A DNA stretch of 64,000 nt from Pteria penguin (taxonomy: Eukaryota > Mollusca > Bivalvia > Pterioida > Pteriidae): assembly GCA_035048485.1 (NCBI GenBank), contig CM068592.1, positions 37,270,001 to 37,334,000 of the forward strand, given 5' to 3'. Positions 55,301 through 64,000 of this stretch are shown one piece after another. Position 1 is the first letter of the stretch. Each line of letters begins with the position of its first letter. The translations under genes were made by a program, and so were the position numbers. Under the pieces are notes generated by a model, which saw only the letters and a list, made by a program, of their open reading frames with translations, did not search any database and was not told where the DNA came from.

Positions 55301-56551
55301 GCTCCATGCCAAATTCCTCTTGTCAGTCGGTAGATATTCTCAATCTCTATCATGCTACCAAATTTCACACCTCTAACTTCCTCAATAAGCGAAACACAGC
55401 TTCCTGAATTTGAAAAGTGTGTTTTAAGGAATGGTGAAACCGTGAACTTTGACCGCAAATATCTCGAAAACGGTAAGAGATATCGAATTCTGTTGCTTTA
55501 TATATCATTTTACTTTTTCACGCAGAATCGATTCCAACCGTCCCCGCCTCGATCCGATGATAAATAAGGGAGATATGACGTCATTTACAAAGTATGACGT
55601 CATTTTCAGGAATTTGGCTCCATGCCAAATTCCTCTTGTCAGTCGGTAGATATTCTCAATCTCTATCATGCTACCAAATTTCACACCTCTATCTTCCTCA
55701 ATAAGCGAGCTATAGGCGAAAACATTTCATGAATAATTAATGAGTGTTGATGACGTCACAAACATCACTTTAAAGGGGGTTGTCGTGTTCAAACGCAAAT
55801 AACTCGAAAACCGTAAGAGTTAGCGAAAATCTGAGAACACTCTACTGCTAGGTATTTGAACGCTCTAGCGAATGGTAGAAACCCGATCAAAATCCAACTG
55901 CAAATAATGTCGCTAGACCTCGCCAAAGATTTGATTCGAAAATTTTCAATAATTTCAAAAATATCGGCAGCATGCCATTTTCATTCTAGAGGTAGATTAA
56001 GAATGTGGAAACATGTTTAGATATAAAATTTCATGCCGATATCTCATTTAGTAAGAGAGATATTAACGTATGAATATTTAATTAGCTTTGATGACGTCAT
56101 AGCGAATTTTCCCACGCTCATTGTGACTTTCTTTATGGACCGATTTCAAAAATTTTTCAGATTCCAAATCAGGCCATTGAAATCTTTCATCCTACATTAA
56201 AAAATCTAAGATTGAAATATTTTTTTTGAAATGAAAACAATCGGGTCAAGGTCAACTTTTTCGGGGTAGAGCTACGAAATTGACGCAGTTACATAAAATC
56301 TTGCATCTCCTTTTTTGAATCGAATGCTGAAAATTTCATTCCAATCGGACAATAAATAGCGAAGATACAGGTACCTAAATAAAAAAAATTGTAGGTGGCG
56401 CTGTGACCTTACAAAGTGAAAATAGGAAAAAATAAAAAAAAAAATACCACGGCGGAAATGTGTAAAGAGACGATCCTGAAAATTTGAATGTTCTATCTTA
56501 AACCGTATTGGAGAAAACCTCTGTCCACTGCAAAAACGGAAGAAAAATAAA

Positions 56552-56585
<34 letters not shown>

Positions 56586-56632
56586 GAAAAATCAGAAAAA
56601 CAATAGGTTTCACAAGTGGAACTTGTGAAACC

Positions 56633-56687
<55 letters not shown>

Positions 56688-56784
56688 CAGAAATATGATA
56701 TACAAATGTAAACGTACCTCCCTCAGAACCTCGATAAACAATAATTCCTACAACAACAGTCAGTATGGTCTGGGTCCACACCAT
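49183..56784 (-). CDS. Fibrinogen-related domain (FReD) secreted lectin, 7 exons, 302 aa
   Basis: Exons, in transcript order, are 56,784-56,718, 53,809-53,660, 52,225-52,071, 51,758-51,662, 50,759-50,592, 50,147-50,032 and 49,338-49,183. Together they make 909 nt, 302 codons plus TAA. All introns are GT-AG, with phases 1, 1, 0, 1, 1, 0. Residues 1-22 are a signal peptide (core [10 protein letters not shown]). Residues 23-80 are a basic linker with no evident coiled coil. Residues 83-302 are the fibrinogen C-terminal domain: [72 protein letters not shown]. The cysteines 85/114 and 238/253 match the two conserved disulfides, and D230 and D232 match the family's Ca site. Such proteins (ficolin, tachylectin and mollusc FReP types) bind acetylated sugars on microbes. 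Secretion and an immune role are family-based inference. The exon model is hand-built and has no transcript support. Confidence 0.93.
49339..50031 (-). other. FReD intron 6, without satellite
   Basis: A 693-bp intron with no trace of the 45-bp family. This contrasts with copies A and B, where the array lies next to exon 6 at the corresponding position. Confidence 0.8.
50032..50147 (-). CDS. FReD gene exon 6: Ca site and WW segment
   Basis: 116 nt; ATAG acceptor, GTGAGA donor, phase 1 to 0. It encodes [20 protein letters not shown], then [18 protein letters not shown], with the Ca-binding aspartates and third cysteine. Duplicates lie at 37,132-37,250 and, broken, at 44,961-45,094. Confidence 0.93.
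50592..50759 (-). CDS. FReD gene exon 5
   Basis: 168 nt; ATAG acceptor, GTAGGG donor, phase 1 to 1. It encodes [40 protein letters not shown] and [17 protein letters not shown] truncated duplicate lies at 39,868-39,966. Confidence 0.93.
50760..51661 (-). other. FReD intron 4
   Basis: 902 bp; no repeat or additional exon recognised. The 50,760-50,817 stretch is an open-frame extension of exon 5 but precedes a clear AG acceptor and is not needed for the domain. Confidence 0.7.
51662..51758 (-). CDS. FReD gene exon 4
   Basis: 97 nt; ACAG acceptor, GTATGA donor, phase 0 to 1. It encodes [20 protein letters not shown] followed by [13 protein letters not shown], a strongly conserved FReD segment. 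Confidence 0.93.
52071..52225 (-). CDS. FReD gene exon 3: start of fibrinogen domain
   Basis: 155 nt; TAAG acceptor, GTAAGA donor, phase 1 to 0. It encodes [20 protein letters not shown], then [20 protein letters not shown] and WT. It contains cysteines 85 and 114, the first disulfide of the domain. Confidence 0.93.
52226..53328 (-). other. FReD intron 2, proximal part
   Basis: It holds a T/G-rich low-complexity run (TTTTGTTT units) at 52,345-52,445 and the palindromic MITE listed separately. No other structure is seen. Confidence 0.7.
52757..52921. mobile_element. 165-bp palindromic MITE-like element
   Basis: The arms of about 50 bp are inverted copies: GCTGTAACTGTGGGACTAAG at 52,774 pairs with ATTAGTCCCAGTTACAGTG at 52,895, and CGGTCGGCAAA pairs with TTTGCCAACC. 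The centre has GACGTCA and TGACGTC in inverted order. No coding content. It lies inside FReD intron 2. Confidence 0.75.
53329..53580 (+). mobile_element. tRNA-derived SINE, copy 2, with 10-bp target-site duplication
   Basis: The head has a B-box-like GGTTCGATTCCCGCC (53,361). The body has TTCTGTCTTTCGGATGAGAC, AGTAAAAACCGAGGTCCCGT and CACGTAAAAGATCCCTCACT. The tail is CAATAATCAATCAATC. TAAACTATTA flanks it exactly on both sides (53,319-53,328 and 53,581-53,590). It is inserted in FReD intron 2, antisense to the gene. It is the better-kept of two copies here. Confidence 0.9.
53660..53809 (-). CDS. FReD gene exon 2: linker
   Basis: 150 nt; CTTCTCAG acceptor, GTAAAC donor. It encodes [20 protein letters not shown], then [17 protein letters not shown], a Lys/Tyr-rich linker with no match I recognise outside this duplicated pair. 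It is duplicated at 41,803-41,952. Confidence 0.9.
53810..54477 (-). other. FReD intron 1, exon-2-proximal part
   Basis: Its first 360 bp are the source or sister of the duplicated segment at 41,953-42,390. The remainder has no recognisable structure. Confidence 0.7.
54478..54592. repeat. (CA)n and (AAC)n microsatellites
   Basis: CA repeats with CG interruptions pass into ACA/AAC repeats and then AAT repeats. Confidence 0.95.
54594..56695. mobile_element. 2-kb dispersed repeat element with 318-bp tandem core and AAT tail
   Basis: It starts at a hairpin, CTTGTTGGC/GCCAACAAG (54,603), followed by AAGGTTTCACAAG. It ends at a perfect hairpin, AGGTTTCACAAGT/ACTTGTGAAACCT (56,605-56,633), followed by (AAT)n. 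Inside are three tandem segments of about 318 bp starting near 54,785, 55,104 and 55,422. They share GTGAAACC, CGCAAATATCTCGAAAACGG, CGCAGAATCGATTCCAACC and TGCTACCAAATTTCACACC, and repeated TGACGTCA palindromes. A further diverged part follows. No transposase or reverse transcriptase frame is visible, so the class is unknown. Confidence 0.65.
56718..56784 (-). CDS. FReD gene exon 1: start and signal peptide
   Basis: ATG at 56,784 begins [20 protein letters not shown]; the GTACGT donor follows 67 nt later in phase 1. This start is chosen because it gives a good signal peptide and joins in frame to exon 2. Cleavage is probably around residues 18-22. Confidence 0.85.
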
Positions 56785-57135
56785 GATAGTTACAGAGTCA
56801 GTAAGCAGATATGCTGCATATGGTGAATTACATCTATATACCCCGATACTATGTCAAAGCGTGATTTATTTTTCTACAAGTGGTGACATCTGGGTGGAGT
56901 AAAATTACATTTATCATGCATGTTCACGGGGAATATGCAGGGAATGCATTCAGTTTGTCAACTTATACATCCGATCTGAAAAAGCTTGTTTTCGCCTCTA
57001 CGAACATTACGCCTTGACGAATTGACGGACGAAAACAAAGAAAAAAAAACCCCCAAAAACATCATCATCATCATCAACAACAACATCATCATCATCATCA
57101 TTGCATGCGTGAGCCCCGACTAAAGCAGTGAATTG
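56785..57135. other. FReD upstream region
   Basis: Apart from the TATA candidate it holds a CAT/ATC microsatellite (57,060-57,100). No other gene is seen upstream before the tandem array. Confidence 0.6.
56832..56841 (-). promoter_or_regulatory. Candidate TATA box of the FReD gene
   Basis: The reverse strand reads GGGGTATATAGATG about 50 bases before the ATG. Placement would put transcription start around 20 bases upstream of the start codon, assuming no upstream 5'UTR exon. Weak evidence from position and motif only. Confidence 0.4.
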
Positions 57136-58583
57136 CCAAAGTCTACCTTGACCTTGGTGGTTACTGTCTCATCCAAAAGACCGGACACCAACGTCTACCC
57201 TGACACGAGATTTTGGTGGTTACTGTCTCAATCCAAAAGATCGGACACCAAAGTCTATTCTTACATGAGATCTTGGTGGTAACTGTCTCATCCGAAATAT
57301 CGGACACCAACGTCTACCTTGACACGAGGTTTTGGTGGTTATTGTCTCATCAGAGAGGTCGGACACCAACGTTTATCTTGACACGAGATCTTGGTGGTTA
57401 CTGTCTCATCTGAGAGGTCGGACACCGTCTACCTTGACACGAGATCTTGGTGGTTACTGTCTCATCCGAGAGATCGGACCCCAAAGTCTACCCTGATACG
57501 AGATCTTGGTGGTTACTGTCTCAGCCGAGAGATCGAACACCAACGTCTACCCTGAGGCGAGATCTTAATGGTTACTGTCTCAGCCGACATATCGGACACT
57601 AACGTCTACGCTGACACGAAATCTTGGTGGTCACTGTCTCATCCGAAAGATCGGACACCAATGTCTACCCTGACACGAGATCTTGGTGATTACTGTCTCA
57701 TCCGAGAGATCGGGCACCAAAGTCTACCTTGACACGACATCTTGGTGGTTACTGTCTCATCCAAGAGATCGGACACCAACGTCTACCTTGACACGAGATC
57801 TTGGTGGTTACTGTCTCATCCGAAAGATCGGACACCAACGTCTACCTTGACACGAGATCTTGGTGGTTACTGTCTCATCCGAAAGATCGGACACCAACGT
57901 CTACCCTGACACGAGATCTTGGTGGTTACTGTCTCATCCGAGAGATCGGACACCAACGTCTACCTTGACACGAGATCTTGGTGATAACTGTCCTATTCGA
58001 AAGATCGGACACCAAAATCTACCTTGACACGAGATCTTGGTGGTTGCTGTCTCATTCGAAAGATCGGACACCAACGTCTACCGTGACACGAGGTTTTGGT
58101 GGTTATTGTCTCATCAGAGAGGTCGGACACCAACGTCTACCCTGACACCAGATCTTGGTGGCTACTCTCTCAGCGGAAATATCGGACACCGACATCTACC
58201 CTGACACGAGATCTTGATGGTTACTGTCTCATCCGAAAGATTGGACACCAACGTCTACCCTGACACGAGATCTTGATGGTTACTTTCTCATCCGAGAGAT
58301 CGGACACCAAAGTCTACCTTGACATGAGATCTTGGTGATTATTGTCCTATTCGAAAGATCGGACACCAACGTCTACCGTGACACGAGGTTTTGGTGGTTA
58401 TTGTTTCATCAGAGAGGTCGGACACCAACGTCTACCCTGACACCAGATCTTGGTGGCTACTCTCTCAGCGGAAATATCGGACACCAACATCTACCCTGAC
58501 ACGAGATCTTGATGGTTACTGTCTCATCCGAAAGATCGGACAACAACGTCTACCTTGACACGAGATCTTGGTGGTTACTGTCC
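57136..58583. repeat. 59-bp minisatellite (about 25 copies), SINE-derived
   Basis: The unit contains GTCTACCYTGACACGAGATC, then TTGGTGGTTACTGTCTCATC, then CGAAAGATCGGACACCAAC. Copies differ by about 5-15 percent, with a few short deletions (for example 57,424). Variant units with GAGGTTTTGGTGGTTATTG near 58,085 and 58,383 recur 295-298 bp apart (five units), so some higher-order copying occurred. The unit aligns without gaps to the reverse complement of SINE copy 2 at 53,383-53,442, with about 45 of 59 matches by hand. Confidence 0.9.
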
Positions 58584-58663
58584 CGAGGTACGACACACTT
58601 TGACTACAGCTCACTTTATACTTCGGCCTACTCGTTTACAAAGTAACTAATATAAGAAAGATA

Positions 58664-59448
58664 TACGAGGTATGATCAAAAAGTTTTCGGCCCAATGTCC
58701 CTAGAAATACCCAGGATTGAAAGAATTTCTATTTTTCAATATAATCTCCCTTCATCTCAATATACTTTCTCCACGTGTGTTCCAATTTCTGAATACCTAC
58801 ATATTAAATGTTTCATTTTGATCTTCCAAGTATTCATATACATCGTCCATGGCACCTTCATTGCATTCCAAAATTCTTATCATGTAGGTAACATTTCAAT
58901 TTTGTAAACAGACAGAAGTCAAATGTTGCTAAATCAAGCCGAGACCTTAAAAATACTCGAGATGTCGCTAAAAATGATTGAACAGCCCGACAAAGTATGC
59001 CTTTTTCTCTGATTATACATGCATCTCGGAGGTTTCGCCTTTTGTCACAAATAAGAAAGTGCACAATATCAACATTTTCGTCTGTTGTAGCCACCTTACG
59101 ACGTCCTGACTTTCATCATCTTCAATACTTTCCCTCCCCTTTCTAAATCCAGCAGCCAATTTTAACAGTACTGTAAGGTAACTCTTGCTCTAGGGTTTTC
59201 ATGAAGCATCCATTTATGTTCTTGGAGTCATCCCCTTCTTATCTAATCATTTCTCCAACTTCAGTTTTCTACATTTTGGAGGTTTGACTAACCCTTCAAC
59301 AGCGATTTATGTGTATAATCATAAGCTTTGAAATTTACTCTCACTTTATCAAAAGCGCTTAATATGATTGAATAATGGCTTGATTGGTGTTTTATTTTTA
59401 TTCATTACATCAAAGTATGTAGAACCAAGAACTTTATGATCATATCTC
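58664..59448 (-). pseudogene. Internally deleted mariner-type transposon
   Basis: The reverse-strand translation shows the N-terminal HTH part, LPYSTVKIG (59,190), and KVATTDENVDIVHFLICDKR (59,097-59,036) with several stops in the KGEGK stretch. It then jumps to the C-terminal catalytic signature LDLATFDFCLFTKLK (normally SPDLAPCDFFLFPKLK). The terminal residues before 58,700 resemble the mariner WRKYIEMKGDYIEK end. Ends GAGGTATGATCAAAAAG and GAGATATGATCATAAAG are inverted at 58,666 and 59,448. At about 785 bp it is roughly 500 bp short of a full element; the middle of the catalytic domain is missing. Confidence 0.8.
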
Positions 59449-59454
59449 ATTCAC

Positions 59455-59870
59455 GAATCCACCCTGGATTGGAACATGGCAAAATAGCAATACAATAAAC
59501 CGACAAAAAATATATACACCAACCAATCCTGGATTAGAACACAGACAATCAAGATAAAACATTAAACAGACAAAAGCAATATATTCACTAACTCCAACTC
59601 TGGATTGGAAAACAGACAAAAGATATGCAACAATAAACACACAAAAAGTGTACATCAGCCCATCCTGAACTGAAATTCAGACAAAAGAGATACAATAATA
59701 GACTCGCAATAGTATGTTCACTTATTCCACACTGAATTGGAACACAGACTAAACAGATACAAGAATAAACCTACAAAAAGATGTATATAACATTCCGCCC
59801 TGGATTTAAACTGAGACAAGAGTGATACAGTGTACCGACAAAAAGCACCATTTATCAACTACCTCCGAAT
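59455..59870. repeat. Degenerate about 67-bp tandem repeat (six copies)
   Basis: CTGGATTGGAACACAGACAA-like starts occur at 59,464, 59,529, 59,600, 59,665, 59,732 and 59,800 (spacings 65, 71, 65, 67 and 68), followed by GATACAATAATAAAC and CGACAAAAAG. Copies are strongly diverged, so this array is old. It abuts the young 52-bp array. Confidence 0.8.
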
Positions 59871-59875
59871 AATAA

Positions 59876-61768
59876 AATCAACAGACTTATACAGACACAG
59901 TCCAATGTCTCAAGACATCAAATAGAATATCAACAGACTTATACGGACACAGTCCAAAGTCTCAAGACATCAAATAGAATATCAACAGACTTATACGGAC
60001 ACAGTCCAAAGTCTCAAGACATCAAATAGAATATCAACAGACTTATACGGACACAGTCCAAAGTCTCAAGACATCAAATAGAATATCAACAGACTTATAC
60101 GGACACAGTCCAAAGTCTCAAGACATCAAATAGAATATCAACAGACTTATACGGACACAGTCCAACGTCTCAAGACATCAAATAGAATATCAACAGACTT
60201 ATACGGACACAGTCCAACGTCTCAAGACATCAAATAGAATATCAACAGACTTATACGGACACAGTCCAACGTCTCAAGACATCAAATAGAATATCAACAG
60301 ACTTATACAGACACAGTCCAACGTCTCAAGACATCAAATAGAATATCAACAGACTTATACGGACACAGTCCAAAGTCTCAAGACATCAAATAGAATATCA
60401 ACAGACTTATACGGACACAGTCCAAAGTCTCAAGACATCAAATAGAATATCAACAGACTTATACAGACACAGTCCAACGTCTCAAGACATCAAATAGAAT
60501 ATCAACAGACTTATACAGACACAGTCCAAAGTCTCAAGACATCAAATAGAATATCAACAGACTTATACGGACACAGTCCAACGTCTCAAGACATCAAATA
60601 GAATATCAACAGACTTATACGGACACAGTCCAACGTCTCAAGACATCAAATAGAATATCAACAGACTTATACGGACACAGTCCAACGTCTCAAGACATCA
60701 AATAGAATATCAACAGACTTATACAGACACAGTCCAAAGTCTCAAGACATCAAATAGAATATCAACAGACTTATACGGACACAGTCCAAAGTCTCAAGAC
60801 ATCAAATAGAATATCAACAGACTTATACGGACACAGTCCAACGTCTCAAGACATCAAATAGAATATCAACAGACTTATTCGGACACAGTCCAACGTCTCA
60901 AGACATCAAATAGAATATCAACAGACTTATACGGACACAGTCCAACGTCTCAAGACATCAAATAGAATATCAACAGACTTATACGGACACAGTCCAAAGT
61001 CTCAAGACATCAAATAGAATATCAACAGACTTATACAGACACAGTCCAAAGTCTCAAGACATCAAATAGAATATCAACAGACTTATACGGACACAGTCCA
61101 AAGTCTCAAGACATCAAATAGAATATCAACAGACTTATACGGACACAGTCCAACGTCTCAAGACATCAAATAGAATATCAACAGACTTATACGGACACAG
61201 TCCAACGTCTCAAGACATCAAATAGAATATCAACAGACTTATACAGACACAGTCCAAAGTCTCAAGACATCAAATAGAAGTAAGTAGTAAACAGGCGGAC
61301 ACAGTCCAACGTCTCAAGACATCAAATAGAATATCAACAGACTTATACGGACACAGTCCAACGTCTCAAGACATCAAATAGAATATCAACAGACTTATAC
61401 AGACACAGTCCAAAGTCTCAAGACATCAAATAGAAGTAAGTAGTAAACAGGCGGACACAGTCCAAAGTCTCAAGACATCAAATAGAATATCAACAGACTT
61501 ATACGGACACAGTCCAACGTCTCAAGACATCAAATAGAATATCAACAGACTTATACAGACACAGTCCAAAGTCTCAAGACATCAAATAGAATATCAACAG
61601 ACTTATACGGACACAGTCCAAAGTCTCAAGACATCAAATAGAAGTAAGTAGTAAACAGGCGGACACAGTCCAAAGTCTCAAGACATCAAATAGAATATCA
61701 ACAGACTTATACGGACACAGTCCAAAGTCTCAAGACATCAAATAGAAGTAAGTAGTAAACAGGCGGCT
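59876..61768. repeat. 52-bp tandem array (about 36 copies)
   Basis: The unit has AACAGACTTATACGGACAC, then AGTCCAAAGTCTCAAGAC, then ATCAAATAGAATATC. Copies are nearly identical apart from two recurring two-state sites (AAAGTC/AACGTC and ACGGAC/ACAGAC). Four units near the right end (61,278, 61,434, 61,642 and 61,746) replace 18 bases with AGTAAGTAGTAAACAGGC at the same length; their spacings are 3, 4 and 2 units. Low divergence implies recent amplification. Confidence 0.95.
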
Positions 61769-63910
61769 GTAAGAAATTTAAACATTGGTGATCGAAGAAA
61801 GACGAGATCAAGTGCATAGGAAGAAGAAAACAGTCGGATAACTTTAATATAGGACTGAATTACGAAAAAGATAAATTCCTTCAACAAATTCTGGAATATA
61901 AAATAAAATCATACAGAGAGTATAATAGTGTAGAAGATAACATAACCAAATAACTAGGGATTAAATCTAAAAGCACTCACACATACTAGTAAACACATGA
62001 TGAAAATGTGAAGAGCGTAACTTAATTTTGTTTCGACAGCATTCCCCTTCCTATATGCACATCTGCATAGGATGTTCTTTCCTTTTATCAAGTTTAACCA
62101 AAATCCCCCCCATTGGTTAAGGAGGTGCAATAACAAAGTATTTTAAGAAAATCTAAGTCCAAGAGTCATAACTCCTATAAATTTTTGGGACAGAATTCCA
62201 CTTCCAATATGCACATCTTCATAAGGTGTTCTTTCATTGTACCAAGCTTCAACGAACTCCTATCAAGGGTTAATGAGAGTTGTAAAGACAAGATAGGTGG
62301 GACAAACAGAGGATAGCAGTGTAGCATAATATGCCCATATTTTCATGCAGGCATATAAAAATACAAACATCATCAAAGACCTGTTATGTATTTAATCAAC
62401 AATAGAAATATAAATACAATTTTTATACAAATCAATCACGAATAAGAATTCATATGCACAGCCCATTCGTCATTTGCATGTTCTATGCCTTACATGTTTC
62501 TACTCATAACAGAAAATCCATTGTACAATAGAGAATTATATACAGAATGCTTTGCCACAGAAACTTCACATTTCTGTGTATACTGTGCAACTTATACAGC
62601 TATGTAAATACATGTGTCTGCATACTTCAACAATATGAGTAAGTAAACATTATCTATTACAGTCACTCCCCAATATATTGAATCAATAAATATAATAAAA
62701 CTTTATGGCACTCTAAAATTTTCCATTAAATCTACGTATCGTAAATTAATTCACGGCTGGATAACAAATTTGGGATCAGAATACATTTTTAAGATTCTTA
62801 TCAAAACTTTGTAATCTATGTAAATTCATATCTGTAACTTTTTCTTTTTCTAACTAAGCAGAATTATACTTTAAGAAAAACGTGTCGTCAACAATTAATC
62901 TCAGAAAACTACTGTAATGTTGAATAGGGCGATGCCTCAAATATTTCTAGTTACAATATACAAATTAGCCGTAATGCAATGCTTTGTATAACATGTCCAA
63001 GATAAAGAGGAATATTCTGGTCTTATCCATTACTAATCTATTAAATAGCAGGAGTATACTACAACAACTGACCTGTCGCCACTGTCCTAATAAAACTTGT
63101 CATTGTTACAAACATGTGGCACATTACCTTGGTTACCATATAATAAAATTATATCTCAGTCATGTTCAAAGTTCCAGGAAACCGAATATTTCATTCAGAT
63201 ATTTTCACTTTTACATGTTTAGTCTATACTAACTTTATAACTTTGGTAAGAGTAAAGGTCCAAGTTAATTGGGGATGAGGTTTGAAATAACTCTTTGCTC
63301 ACAATCTCCAAGATATTTAACAGAAGATCAAAAAACTTTTATTGATGTACATACAAAATCATTTCAAAAGGGTATGGAACAATTCATAATCAAAAGTATC
63401 AGTACACAGATTGTTCATGGACAAATACTAGTGATAGCACGATACTCATTACAAATTCATGTTGCAAAAGTGATCACATATACATAACAGCCATCGATTA
63501 CTTGAGTTCCATCTATCTCCTTTATCATATCATTTCATTAATGGAACTCTAACACTTCAAGTTAAACAATCTGATGACAAGTATAGGAAACAACCAGTCA
63601 CACTTAATGTGGGAGAAGCCAATATAGGTGACCTGCCTACTTCTGACAAAAAATCTCTCTCTGCATGTCATGTATATAAAGATAATTGCTACTTGACTGA
63701 CTTTATTTCATCATCGTCAATTGACCACAAAAATAGGGAAAGTAACACAAAGTTATCACCTAACTTCTGTAAATCTATTTTCAAAGACTACTTCTTTAAA
63801 CAAGGACAAATTGCTTCCTTTATTTGAATCTTATATCTAACAGAATCTAACAAACATTTGGGATCTTTCTATTTGTATTTTAAAAGAATCTAATCCGTCT
63901 TAAAAAAAAA
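61769..63910. other. Non-coding stretch with a diverged direct repeat
   Basis: At 62,038-62,135 and 62,195-62,290 two diverged copies share CCTTCCTATATGCACATCTG or CACTTCCAATATGCACATCT, GTTCTTTC, and GGTTAA, typical of a dispersed molluscan repeat. The remaining sequence has only short chance open frames and no recognised exon. Confidence 0.5.
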
Positions 63911-64000
63911 ACAAGAGGCCCAAGTGGGCCTATATCGCTCACCTGAGTACCTAGATGATCAGTCATGCATGAAGGAAGAATTCATTTATTTTTGCATTAC
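63911..64000 (+). mobile_element. Start of a dispersed repeat, cut by window edge
   Basis: AAGAGGCCCAAGTGGGCCTA followed by TATCGCTCACCTGAG begins with a short palindrome (GGCCCAAGTGGGCC). It resembles a repeat seen widely in bivalve genomes, and a diverged piece occurs at 42,068 (AGGCCTGAGTGAGCCTACAT). The body lies beyond the window. Confidence 0.5.

Noticed and set aside
54594..56640. A Helitron, because of a 3' hairpin followed by CTAAT
   Set aside because: The hairpin runs directly into an (AAT)n tract, there is no clear 5' TC end or A/T insertion site, and no Rep/helicase remnant is seen.
57136..61768. Common origin of the 59-bp and 52-bp arrays (both contain GGACAC...CAAAGTCT)
   Set aside because: The shared words are short and spaced differently, and the rest of the units does not align. 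I treat the similarity as chance.

Overview
This window is eukaryotic, non-coding-rich and AT-rich, and it looks like a marine invertebrate, most likely a bivalve mollusc. The grounds are a seven-exon fibrinogen-related (FReD) lectin gene with GT-AG introns, tRNA-derived SINEs with AATC-type tails, a decayed mariner, many palindromic MITE-like elements, and the 'GGCCCAAGTGGGCC...GCTCACCTGAG' type of repeat. The species cannot be fixed from sequence alone. Nothing prokaryotic is present.

Layout. Bases 1-36,700 are one continuous satellite: about 815 head-to-tail copies of a 45-bp unit that continues past the left edge. It is organised into several higher-order blocks (about 2.9 kb, 0.86/1.17 kb, 3.1 kb, 2.1 kb and 675 bp). 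The 45-bp unit is itself a fused dimer of a 21-bp and a 24-bp half, and relic 21-bp units survive at the right edge. Because 45 is a multiple of 3 and the consensus has one stop-free frame per strand, very long open frames run through it (up to 1,452 codons). I do not regard these as genes.

Bases 37,132-45,094 hold decayed, minus-strand duplicates of FReD exons: exon 6, a truncated exon 5 and exon 2 of 'copy A', and a broken exon 6 of 'copy B'. Between them lie microsatellites, a 23-bp tandem array, a tRNA-derived SINE, a large inverted repeat and a 1.16-kb TIR element. A second, 0.6-kb array of the same 45-bp satellite family (44,096-44,680) sits beside copy B exon 6 in the same position and with the same flank as the large array beside copy A exon 6. 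The satellite therefore lay next to exon 6 (in the intron 6 position) before that segment duplicated. It then grew to more than 36 kb at only one locus.

Bases 49,183-56,784 carry an intact FReD gene on the minus strand: seven exons, 909 nt, 302 aa, all splice sites and phases consistent. It has a signal peptide, a short linker and a full fibrinogen C-terminal domain with four cysteines and a Ca-site DxD. It is probably a secreted pattern-recognition lectin of innate immunity. Its introns carry a SINE with a perfect 10-bp target-site duplication, a palindromic MITE and a 2-kb repeat element with 318-bp tandem segments.

Bases 57,136-61,768 are three more tandem arrays (59, about 67 and 52 bp) and an internally deleted mariner. 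The 59-bp array is homologous to the central part of the SINE found in the gene's intron, which suggests a satellite born from a SINE fragment. The rest, to 64,000, is non-coding with fragments of dispersed repeats.
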